A stretch of DNA of 6,033 bases, from assembly GCA_959020865.1 (NCBI GenBank), contig CAUEUD010000220.1, forward strand, positions 1-6,033, in the 5' to 3' direction. The translations under genes were made by a program, and so were the position numbers. Source of the DNA: Eubacterium limosum (GTDB lineage Bacteria > Bacillota > Clostridia > Eubacteriales > Eubacteriaceae). The notes below the pieces were generated by a model. It saw only the letters and a list, made by a program, of their open reading frames with translations, ran no database searches and was not told the origin of the DNA. Shown in pieces: positions 1 to 4,397 of this stretch (its first letter is position 1; every line of letters begins with the position of its first letter).

Positions 1-1
1 T

Positions 2-157
2 TATATCGACAGTGCAATTTTTAATAGCAATGCGCCAATGGGCTCTGGTTGGATGTTTCCAGTCAGCACGCAGGACTGGGTAATTGCAATTAACTTTTGT
101 TTGCTGTTTTTATTAACATTAAGGTTTTATCATAATGAGCAAAAAAACAGAGAATAA
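2..157 (+). CDS. C-terminal fragment of a membrane protein (5' end outside window)
   Basis: An open frame enters from the left edge and ends at TAA 155-157, giving the last 51 residues of a protein. The piece starts with a polar stretch (YIDSAIFNSNAPMGSGW), followed by one strongly hydrophobic segment (from DWVIAINFC through LLFLLTLRF). It closes with a short charged tail (YHNEQKNRE). That pattern fits a final transmembrane helix with a cytoplasmic tail, as in many transporter permeases or membrane enzymes. I do not recognise the family from this fragment. It lies 77 bases upstream of agrB on the same strand and is more A/T-rich than agrB. No terminator is obvious between them, so read-through into agrB is possible. 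The reading frame is well supported because it is open for the whole visible stretch and ends in a normal charged tail, but the function is unknown. Confidence 0.55.
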   Translation, partial: YIDSAIFNSNAPMGSGWMFPVSTQDWVIAINFCLLFLLTLRFYHNEQKNRE

Positions 158-180
158 AAAAGAATACTTTATGTGTAATC

Positions 181-209
181 TTGAAAAAAAGCAGGATTTT
201 TTGCATTAT
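181..209 (+). promoter_or_regulatory. candidate sigma-70-type promoter for agrB
   Basis: TTGAAA (181-186) matches five of six bases of the -35 consensus. It is followed after 17 bases by CATTAT (204-209), which matches four of six bases of the -10 consensus. TATAGT (207-212) is an alternative -10 but with a longer 20-base spacer. Transcription would begin around base 216, leaving a very short leader before the ribosome binding site. This is inferred from motif matching only. Confidence 0.35.
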
Positions 210-221
210 AGTATATAAACC

Positions 222-234
222 AGGAGGCCCCCCC
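222..234 (+). promoter_or_regulatory. agrB ribosome binding site with a C7 spacer
   Basis: AGGAGG at 222-227 is a full-strength Shine-Dalgarno sequence. The seven bases between it and the ATG at 235 are all C (228-234). This fixes the start of agrB at 235 rather than at the in-frame upstream TTG at 181. The homopolymer is also a possible slippage site: gain or loss of a C would change the spacing to the start codon but not the reading frame. Confidence 0.8.
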
Positions 235-819
235 ATGATCCACAACCTATCCCAAAAACTAACGTCCACCTTCATCCACCACCGCATCATTGACGCTGAG
301 GACCGGGAGGTTTATATTTACAGCTTTGAGCTCCTGCTGTCCGCGGTCATCAATCTGGCGGTGGTGGTGCTTTTAATATGCCTGACCGGGCAGGTGTGGG
401 GCGGCGTGGGTTTTGTTTTGGCCTTTCTGGTGCTCCGGCAGTCCGCGGGCGGGTATCACGCGTCCTCACATTTTTTCTGTATCCTGAGCTTTACGGTTAT
501 TTTTTCGATGTTTCTGGCAGTGATTATTTTTCTGCCGACGCTTTACTACCTGCCGGTTATTCTGGGGGCCTTAATCATCGGTATACCCGTCATTGTGCGC
601 ACTGCGCCGGTGGCCCATGTGAACAAGCCGCTGACTGAGGCGGAACGTGTGCGGCTGGGACAGGCGGCAAAGCTGACTGTGGTTATTTTAACGGCCCTGA
701 TCATGACGGGCTGGTATCTTATGCCAGAGAGCCCGGCGCCGGCCGGCGCGGCCCTGGCCTTACTCACTGTTGCGCTGTTGTCCCTGGCGGAGTTATATAA
801 AAATAAAAAACAGGCTTAG
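235..819 (+). CDS. agrB: AgrB-like accessory gene regulator peptide protease
   Basis: This 194-residue integral membrane protein belongs to the AgrB family of cysteine endopeptidases, which cut the AgrD propeptide and help form the cyclic thiolactone or lactone autoinducer in the cytoplasmic membrane. The diagnostic region RQSAGGYHASSHFFC is present. His75 and Cys82 have the same seven-residue separation as the catalytic His77/Cys84 pair of Staphylococcus aureus AgrB. A second family signature, APVAHVNKPL, lies at 124-133. Hydrophobic segments occur near residues 34-50, 56-67, 80-100, 104-121, 146-163 and 170-187, matching a multi-spanning topology and the usual family length of about 190-200 residues. 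The start at ATG 235 is set by an AGGAGG seven bases upstream. No agrD, agrC or agrA is recognisable in the window, so its substrate is unknown. It may serve a distant agrD or mature another peptide. Confidence 0.92.
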   Translation: MIHNLSQKLTSTFIHHRIIDAEDREVYIYSFELLLSAVINLAVVVLLICLTGQVWGGVGFVLAFLVLRQSAGGYHASSHFFCILSFTVIFSMFLAVIIFLPTLYYLPVILGALIIGIPVIVRTAPVAHVNKPLTEAERVRLGQAAKLTVVILTALIMTGWYLMPESPAPAGAALALLTVALLSLAELYKNKKQA

Positions 820-825
820 GCCTGT
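801..825 (-). terminator. leftward terminator-like hairpin over the agrB stop codon
   Basis: ACAGGC (810-815) pairs with GCCTGT (820-825) around a four-base loop that contains most of the agrB stop codon. Read on the minus strand, the stem is followed at once by a T-rich run (bases 809 down to 801), the arrangement of an intrinsic terminator. Read on the plus strand there is no T-tract. No leftward gene is seen here, so it may block antisense transcription into agrB or be incidental. Confidence 0.4.
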
Positions 826-866
826 CACAACAAAATACTGAGACTGGGATATGCTTGCCACCCACC

Positions 867-898
867 AACAGAGAGCTTTTGCTTTCTGTTATTTTTTT
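867..898 (+). terminator. strong rho-independent terminator after agrB
   Basis: AACAGAGAGC (867-876) pairs over ten bases, with one G-T wobble, to GCTTTCTGTT (881-890). The loop is TTTT, and ATTTTTTT (891-898) follows. This is a textbook intrinsic terminator for agrB transcripts. It ends only 15 bases before the ribosome binding site of the next gene, so it could also act as an attenuator in the leader of that gene. A similar hairpin lies at 2088-2123. Confidence 0.85.
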
Positions 899-925
899 GC
901 TTTAAAAAAGAAAGAAGGAATTATT

Positions 926-1270
926 ATGAATAAAAAAGATTTGTATGCAGTGTTGGAAAAGAAGATCCGGATCGCCTGGGTAGAGGTTTTTACAGACTCG
1001 GAAAATGGAGACGGCCTGCGGGTCTGGTTTGAGGACTGGCAGGGGCTTGAGTTTTACCGGAGCAAGGCGGCTTTCTCAAAGTGGCTGGAGGAATGGGACC
1101 TTACGAGCACAGCGGCGGCAGAAAAGGCGGCGAAGGCCATTTTGCCGGGAAGCCAGCTGCTGCCCATGTACCGCAGCCCCGAGTGCACCTTTATCCAGAT
1201 TAAGACCAAATCAACCAGGGATGGGGCAAAGTATGCCTACAGCTGGGTGAATTTGGATTTAATTAATTAA
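926..1270 (+). CDS. hypothetical protein, 114 residues, tryptophan-rich
   Basis: I do not recognise this protein. The start at ATG 926 is supported by GAAGGA (914-919) six bases upstream. An in-frame ATG at 851 would run through the terminator hairpin and is rejected. The product is small and soluble-looking, with no signal peptide or membrane segment. It has a lysine-rich N-terminus (MNKKDLYAVLEKK), then a strand-helix-like middle (WVEVFTDSEN, FYRSKAAFSKWLEEW) and an alanine-rich helix near residues 61-72. Six tryptophans in 114 residues is high. It is moderately acidic in the middle with a basic stretch near residues 93-100. No promoter of its own is evident, so expression may depend on read-through of the 867-898 terminator. 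It precedes a coding remnant and a toxin-antitoxin pair, a typical accessory-region setting, but no function follows from that. Confidence 0.75.
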   Translation: MNKKDLYAVLEKKIRIAWVEVFTDSENGDGLRVWFEDWQGLEFYRSKAAFSKWLEEWDLTSTAAAEKAAKAILPGSQLLPMYRSPECTFIQIKTKSTRDGAKYAYSWVNLDLIN

Positions 1271-1271
1271 T

Positions 1272-1409
1272 GGGCCGGGGCCTGTCAAAGAGGCGAAATG
1301 CCTGGAGCTTAAAAACGGCATGATCGTGCGCCATCTGCACCGGGACGCCACCATAAGGCGCAAGCTGGAGGAGGCGAGGCAGGTGGCGGCGGCGCTGGAA
1401 AAAAGATGA
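1272..1409 (+). pseudogene. short G/C-rich coding remnant or small ORF
   Basis: Between the stop of the 114-residue gene and the toxin-antitoxin promoter, one frame is open from 1263 to TGA 1407-1409. Without an early start codon it encodes GPGPVKEAKCLELKNG, then a basic helix-forming tail with IVRHLHRDATIRRKLEEARQ and VAAALEKR. The only ATG is at 1320, giving 29 residues, with a poor and distant ribosome binding site (GGAG 1304-1307). The tail has the third-position G/C bias of the neighbouring phage-like genes and reads like a natural protein C-terminus. I infer that it is the 3' remnant of a gene whose 5' part was lost in a rearrangement. It could also be a genuine 29-residue peptide gene. 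The parent family is not recognised. Confidence 0.35.
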
Positions 1410-1425
1410 AAAGAGGAAAAAGAAC

Positions 1426-1458
1426 TTTACAATATATAAAAATAAAGATATAATTATA
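1426..1458 (+). promoter_or_regulatory. near-consensus promoter with palindromic operator for the toxin-antitoxin pair
   Basis: TTTACA (1426-1431) and TATAAT (1449-1454) are separated by exactly 17 bases, a near-perfect housekeeping promoter. The -10 box lies inside a perfect ten-base palindrome, TATAATTATA (1449-1458). Type II antitoxins normally repress their own operon by binding inverted repeats over the promoter, so this palindrome is a reasonable operator candidate. That role is inferred. The antitoxin start follows 33 bases after the -10. Confidence 0.75.
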
Positions 1459-1487
1459 CCATAAAAAAGATACAGGAAGGTGTAAAA

Positions 1488-1754
1488 ATGATTATTAAAG
1501 CATCGGCCACACTTAGAAACGATTATGCGAAAATTTCAAGTCTTGCCAAAGAGACAAAAGAACCAATTTATATTACTAAGAATGGCGAAGGGGACATGGT
1601 TTTGATGAGCATTGACGCCTTTGAAAAAAGGGAACAAATTTTGGAGTTGCGGGACCGGGTGCTGCAGGCAGAAGAGGAACGCTTAAATGGGGAAAAAACA
1701 TTAAGCCTGTCTGAGGCAAGATTGCAGCTGCGTGAGAGAATAAATGACATATAG
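1488..1754 (+). CDS. type II antitoxin, Phd/YefM (RelB-like) family
   Basis: This 88-residue protein has the two-part layout of a Phd/YefM antitoxin. Residues 1-50 form the DNA-binding dimerisation fold: the family pattern of an early strand, a helix with LRNDYAKISSLAKE, then the strand pair IYITKNGEGDMVLMSIDAFEK. The remainder is a charged helical tail (ILELRDRVLQAEEERL, then SLSEARLQLRERI) that in this family wraps around and neutralises the toxin. ATG 1488 is preceded by AGGAAGG (1474-1480) at ideal spacing. The gene is visibly A/T-rich compared with the phage-like genes downstream. Its last 11 bases overlap the toxin gene, a standard arrangement that couples their translation and ensures antitoxin is made first. 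It probably binds the palindrome at 1449-1458 to autoregulate. Confidence 0.87.
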   Translation: MIIKASATLRNDYAKISSLAKETKEPIYITKNGEGDMVLMSIDAFEKREQILELRDRVLQAEEERLNGEKTLSLSEARLQLRERINDI

Positions 1755-2049
1755 AGTGAGAATTTTGCCGACAGCTTGGGAAGATTTAAAAAAAATAGAA
1801 GATTATTATACGGTTCAGTTTAATGAGAAGATAGCAATTAGTGTAACAGACCATATTTTGGATGCCCTCGAACGTTTAGAGACCTTTCCAAACTCGGGAT
1901 CTTTGACGCCAGATAAATGGCTGAATGAGAGAGGATACCGTATGGTGATCTGTAAAAAGCAGGTTGCGATTTACCGATTGATCGGGGATACTGTTTTTAT
2001 TTACCATATTGCGGACACCCAAACGGAATATACAAAATTATTCCATTAG
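1744..2049 (+). CDS. type II toxin, RelE/ParE superfamily
   Basis: The 101-residue product has the compact RelE/ParE fold. It shows an opening strand and helix (VRILPTAWEDLKKIEDYY), a second helix (ISVTDHILDALERLETFP), the SGSLTPDKWL loop, and the closing sheet YRMVICKKQVAIYRLIGD followed by TVFIYHIADTQTEY. The helical start and family pattern lean towards ParE-like or YoeB-like subgroups. RelE-type members cut mRNA in the ribosome and ParE-type members poison DNA gyrase, and sequence alone does not decide between them here. The start at ATG 1744 lies inside the antitoxin gene, with only a weak purine stretch upstream, so translation is probably coupled. The gene ends just before a strong terminator at 2088-2123, making 1426-2123 a self-contained stabilisation cassette. 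No disruption is seen, so the pair should be active. Confidence 0.87.
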   Translation: MTYRVRILPTAWEDLKKIEDYYTVQFNEKIAISVTDHILDALERLETFPNSGSLTPDKWLNERGYRMVICKKQVAIYRLIGDTVFIYHIADTQTEYTKLFH

Positions 2050-2087
2050 ATAACGAGATCCCATCTGGAAAGAGCTGTGGTTAAATG

Positions 2088-2123
2088 ACAGAAAGCTTTG
2101 TCTTTCTGTTTTTTTATTTTTTG
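2088..2123 (+). terminator. rho-independent terminator of the toxin-antitoxin operon
   Basis: ACAGAAAG (2088-2095) pairs perfectly with CTTTCTGT (2102-2109) across a six-base loop. A long T-rich run, TTTTTTATTTTTT (2110-2122), follows. It lies 38 bases after the toxin stop codon. Its sequence, including the T-run and the TTTTAAA that follows, closely resembles the terminator and leader at 867-908. Confidence 0.85.
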
Positions 2124-2236
2124 TTTTAAAGGAGTTGGTACATTTTTATCAGGTAAGTGCAAAATAATACCCGGTATACAGTCGAAAATAGCCATATTTT
2201 ACCCTTTTTTGCCGGTTTACACCGCCAACCCGCGGT

Positions 2237-2265
2237 TTGTGGCATTGGCCAGCGCCCGGTATAAT
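2237..2265 (+). promoter_or_regulatory. promoter of the phage-like replication operon
   Basis: TATAAT (2260-2265) is a perfect -10 box. A 17-base spacer upstream leads to TTGTGG (2237-2242), a half-match to the -35 consensus that keeps the key TTG. Transcription would start near 2272 and include about 50 bases of leader before ATG 2321. No better promoter was seen between the toxin terminator and the first gene. The nine-base sequence CCCGGTATA overlaps this -10 (2255-2263) and also occurs at 2170-2178, so it may be a repeated regulator site. Confidence 0.6.
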
Positions 2266-2292
2266 ACACCTACAAGCTTGAAAAAACAAAGG

Positions 2293-2314
2293 ACACCGGT
2301 GTTCCGAAAGGAAC
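2293..2314 (+). promoter_or_regulatory. palindrome and ribosome-binding-site hairpin in the operon leader
   Basis: ACACCGGTGT (2293-2302) is a perfect ten-base palindrome just after the predicted transcription start and may be an operator. It runs into a second element: GTTCC (2301-2305) pairs with GGAAC (2310-2314) around a GAAA tetraloop. The Shine-Dalgarno AAAGGA (2307-2312) that serves ATG 2321 is held inside this small hairpin. The two elements share bases 2301-2302, so they may be alternative structures. Any translational control is inferred. Confidence 0.4.
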
Positions 2315-2320
2315 GATCAA

Positions 2321-2809
2321 ATGAACAATAAAATCAACAGAATGGTTGTCACACCCGAGGAGCTGAAGGATCAGCCGGTTATATCTACACTGGACCAGTT
2401 GTTCTGCATGGAGCTCATGGATTTGCAGATGAACCGGGAGGAATTATTAAAAGCATATTATAACCGCACGCTGTTTCTGGGCAAGTCGCCGGAGCAGCCT
2501 GTGACGGTGGTGTACGGCACGGGCGCCACTCCCCACTACAATATCCGCGAGGCAGCGGCGCTCATGGGAAAGCGAGAAGGTATTGACGATTTTATCGCAG
2601 AGCACGGCGACGCGCTGGGCGTTACCATGCGTATTGCGGCGGCGCCGGACAGGCTGGGGCTGCTCGAATTTCTGCCCACGGCGGACATCGAGGGGATTCA
2701 TCGCCTGGCGGAGCTGCTGGGCAAAGAAGCAGACCCGGAGGGCGTAGCCATCATGTTTGAGCTGCTGGAGGAAAAGGCTGTGGCCTGGGGGAAACAGTGC
2801 TATGCATAA
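2321..2809 (+). CDS. hypothetical protein, 162 residues, first gene of the phage-like operon
   Basis: I cannot assign a family. The protein is soluble and acidic, rich in predicted helices, with no signal or membrane segment. The N-terminal third (to about residue 50) is helical and Met/Leu-rich (TLDQLFCMELMDLQMNREEL). A middle part with YNRTLFLGKS and VTVVYGTGATPHYNIREAAALMGK contains a stretch that superficially resembles an excisionase or MerR-like recognition helix, but the rest of such a domain is not evident. The C-terminal half is helical (IHRLAELLGKE, IMFELLEEKAVAW). ATG 2321 is supported by AAAGGA eight bases upstream. The stop overlaps the start of the next gene by 8 bases, so it is co-translated with the Bro-N-like, replisome organizer and helicase loader genes. 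A role in phage early regulation or replication is suggested only by this context. Confidence 0.8.
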   Translation: MNNKINRMVVTPEELKDQPVISTLDQLFCMELMDLQMNREELLKAYYNRTLFLGKSPEQPVTVVYGTGATPHYNIREAAALMGKREGIDDFIAEHGDALGVTMRIAAAPDRLGLLEFLPTADIEGIHRLAELLGKEADPEGVAIMFELLEEKAVAWGKQCYA

Positions 2810-3332
2810 GTTTACCATTACAGACACAACCTGCTATGATGCGCTCTGGCTGCCGGGACTTGAGACAATACCGGCGGTCATTGACCCGCCGGTGTATTAC
2901 GGCGGAGAGCCGGAGGTATGGCTGGCGCTGAGCCCGATCCTGCCCCTGCTCGGCCAGACCTCAGCCAGTAAGCTGGCCGGGCTCATCGCTCCGGGAAGCA
3001 AGTGCAAGCGCCGGGTGTATTACAGGGGAAGGCACCGCCACATGTGGATGGTGAACATGCAGGGGCTGCGCGGGCTGCTGCTGCTCATAAAGGACGATGT
3101 GAAAATGGAATGGGCGAAGGAGCAGTTTGAACGAAAGGTACACGCCCTGGAAATGCTGCATAAGGGGGACGCAAAGACCTCCATCCTTTACCACTATGAG
3201 GAGGGGAGTGAACCGGTTCCAGCCGAGGAATACGGCTGTGAGGCCGGGACACTGGCCCGCGTGCTGATCGATCAGCACCGGCGATGCCAAAAGCTGGAGG
3301 AGATGCTGGAGCAGGTGGAGAATGGGGCTTAA
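2802..3332 (+). CDS. divergent Bro-N / antirepressor-like phage protein
   Basis: The 176-residue product starts at ATG 2802, with GGGGGAAA (2787-2793 region) upstream and an 8-base overlap with the previous gene. Residues about 22-118 follow the order of a Bro-N domain. There is a strand pair and short helix (VYYGGEPEVWLALSPILPLLG), then a polar helix (SASKLAGLI), a basic hairpin (KCKRRVYYRGRHRHMWMV), and finally the region VNMQGLRGLLLLIKDD with the AKEQFERKVHALE helix, which corresponds to the family's GLY..I..S plus AK.F..WV segment. Bro-N domains bind DNA and are common in phage antirepressors. The C-terminus (residues 145-176) is a charged helix (IDQHRRCQKLEEMLEQVE) that could mediate oligomerisation, in the place where many antirepressors carry a separate C-terminal domain. 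The match is by pattern, not by strong motif, so the family call is tentative. The gene itself is well supported. Confidence 0.6.
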   Translation: MHKFTITDTTCYDALWLPGLETIPAVIDPPVYYGGEPEVWLALSPILPLLGQTSASKLAGLIAPGSKCKRRVYYRGRHRHMWMVNMQGLRGLLLLIKDDVKMEWAKEQFERKVHALEMLHKGDAKTSILYHYEEGSEPVPAEEYGCEAGTLARVLIDQHRRCQKLEEMLEQVENGA

Positions 3333-3828
3333 CTACCTGGCAGAGCTCAACGCCATGCGGGATTATCTGCTGCTGAGGCCTCTGGCCTCCGGGCAGATAT
3401 CCCTGTGGCACGGGCTCATGATGATCAATAACCTCTGTGGCTGGAAGAGCTGGTTTACAGCGCCGAATATGACGCTGCAGGCTTTTTCGGGGCTTTCGGA
3501 CAGTGGAATCCATAAGGCGCGGAAGGTGCTTAAGGAGAGGGAGCTCATTGACTACCTGCCCGGATCGTCTGGGGTGATACCGGCAAAATATCACGTTTAC
3601 CCGGTATCCCTGCGGGTCCGGGAGGCGCGCGGCAGTAAAGACAGCAGTACAGGCAGCAGTACAGGCAGTAGTACAAGCAGTAGTACAAGCAGGAGTACAG
3701 GCGGCGGTGCGGGCAGTGGGACAGGCGGCAGTACCGCATTCTATAAACAAAACAAACCAGACAAAAAGAGACAAAAGGAAACCACCAATCCTTTTTTAAA
3801 AATGTTAAGCGATGAGGAGGAAATGTGA
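3322..3828 (+). CDS. phage replisome organizer-like winged-helix protein
   Basis: The 168-residue protein opens with the pattern typical of phage replication initiators in Firmicutes: LNYLAELNAMRDYLLLRPLA, then SLWHGLMMINNLCGW, then a helix-turn-helix (LQAFSGLSDSGIHKARKVL) and a wing (KERELIDYLPG, AKYHVYPVSL) to about residue 98. In such proteins this domain binds the phage origin and helps recruit the helicase loader, encoded next door. Residues 108-138 are a low-complexity Ser/Thr/Gly linker encoded by 12-bp tandem repeats. The end is a lysine-rich patch (KQNKPDKKRQK) and a short NPFLKMLSDEEEM tail, so a full C-terminal DnaD domain is absent. ATG 3322 sits inside the previous gene (11-base overlap) behind AGGTGG (3313-3318). 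Its stop overlaps the next GTG start by four bases. Confidence 0.8.
   Translation: MGLNYLAELNAMRDYLLLRPLASGQISLWHGLMMINNLCGWKSWFTAPNMTLQAFSGLSDSGIHKARKVLKERELIDYLPGSSGVIPAKYHVYPVSLRVREARGSKDSSTGSSTGSSTSSSTSRSTGGGAGSGTGGSTAFYKQNKPDKKRQKETTNPFLKMLSDEEEM
3643..3726 (+). repeat. 12-bp tandem repeat encoding a Ser-Ser-Thr-Gly linker
   Basis: Seven consecutive 12-base units can be lined up from 3643 to 3726, with degenerate half-matches just outside (3631-3642 and 3727-3738). The first two are identical AGCAGTACAGGC. The next two are identical AGTAGTACAAGC, and then come AGGAGTACAGGC, GGCGGTGCGGGC and AGTGGGACAGGC. The unit is a multiple of three, so copy-number change lengthens or shortens the linker by four residues without breaking the frame. 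In phage initiators, repeats inside the initiator gene can also form part of the replication origin; that is a hypothesis here. Confidence 0.85.
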
Positions 3829-4397
3829 ACCGAAATGAAACACTGAAAATTATGGCGGTCATCAAGGCGGCCTATCCCTATTATTACAATAACCAGTCGG
3901 AGGAGGACCTGAAAACTGTGGTCAACCTCTGGCAGGGGATGTTTGAGGAGTATGAGTACAGACTGGTATCCGGTGCGGTACGGGCCTTTATCGCCAGTGA
4001 CACTAAGGGTTTTCCGCCCTCTGTGGGCATGGTTCTGGACAAGCTGAGGCTGCTTATCGCGCCGCCGGAGCTCTCGGAAATGGAGGCCTGGAACCAGCTT
4101 TCCAGGGCGGTTAAAAATTCGGCCTGGTATGCCGAGGAGGAATTCGACAAGCTGCCGGAGGATATCCGCGGCATTGTGGGCTCTCCGGCCAGCCTCCGGG
4201 AGTGGGCCTTGATGGAGGCGGGGACCTTTCACTCGGTCATTCAGTCCAATTTCATGCGCAGCTACCGGGCCTGCCGGGGACGTAAACGCGCTCTTGATGA
4301 GCTTCCGGAAAGTGTGCGCGGCATGATCGGGGAGCTGGCCGCTCAGAAAACCCTGCCGCCTGAGCAGAGGAGGGATGAAGATGCAAGCGGTGAATGA
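3825..4397 (+). CDS. phage replicative helicase loader/inhibitor (SPP1 G39P-type)
   Basis: The 190-residue protein begins at GTG 3825, four bases after AGGAGG (3815-3820), with its start overlapping the preceding stop in GTGA. The N-terminal segment, AAYPYYYNNQSEEDLKTVVN with LWQGMFEEYEYRLVSGAVRAFI and KGFPPSVGMVLDKL (residues 15-74), is the recognisable G39P-like helicase-interaction domain. Members bind the host replicative DNA helicase and deliver it to phage initiators. Residues 87-150 contain the conserved second block seen in many phage versions: AWNQLSRAVKNSAWYAEEEF, KLPEDIRGIVGSPASLREWA, and IQSNFMRSY. The C-terminus is charged and less conserved. No Walker A motif is present, so it is not an AAA+ DnaC/DnaI loader. 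Its position right after the replisome organizer is the classical order of a phage replication module. Confidence 0.87.
   Translation: MNRNETLKIMAVIKAAYPYYYNNQSEEDLKTVVNLWQGMFEEYEYRLVSGAVRAFIASDTKGFPPSVGMVLDKLRLLIAPPELSEMEAWNQLSRAVKNSAWYAEEEFDKLPEDIRGIVGSPASLREWALMEAGTFHSVIQSNFMRSYRACRGRKRALDELPESVRGMIGELAAQKTLPPEQRRDEDASGE

Noticed and set aside
181..234. Upstream TTG start for AgrB adding 18 residues
   Set aside because: The TTG is more likely a -35 element, it has no ribosome binding site, and the extra residues include the Shine-Dalgarno and C7 tract. AgrB family length fits ATG 235.
851..925. In-frame upstream extension of the 926 gene, encoding a cysteine-containing hydrophobic stretch (FAFCYFFAL) that looks faintly like an AgrD core
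   Set aside because: It runs straight through the strong terminator hairpin and T-tract, has no properly spaced ribosome binding site, and its tail is basic rather than acidic. ATG 926 has a good ribosome binding site.
2098..2331. 77-residue open frame between the toxin gene and the replication operon
   Set aside because: It begins inside the terminator, crosses the promoter and leader of the next operon, and has no ribosome binding site or protein-like composition.
3643..3726. CRISPR array
   Set aside because: The units are 12 bases, contiguous without spacers, and lie in frame within a gene.
3545..3865. Minus-strand open frames with repeated Cys-Leu-Tyr or Ala-Cys-Thr units
   Set aside because: They are the reverse reading of the 12-bp tandem repeat in the replisome organizer gene and have no start signals.
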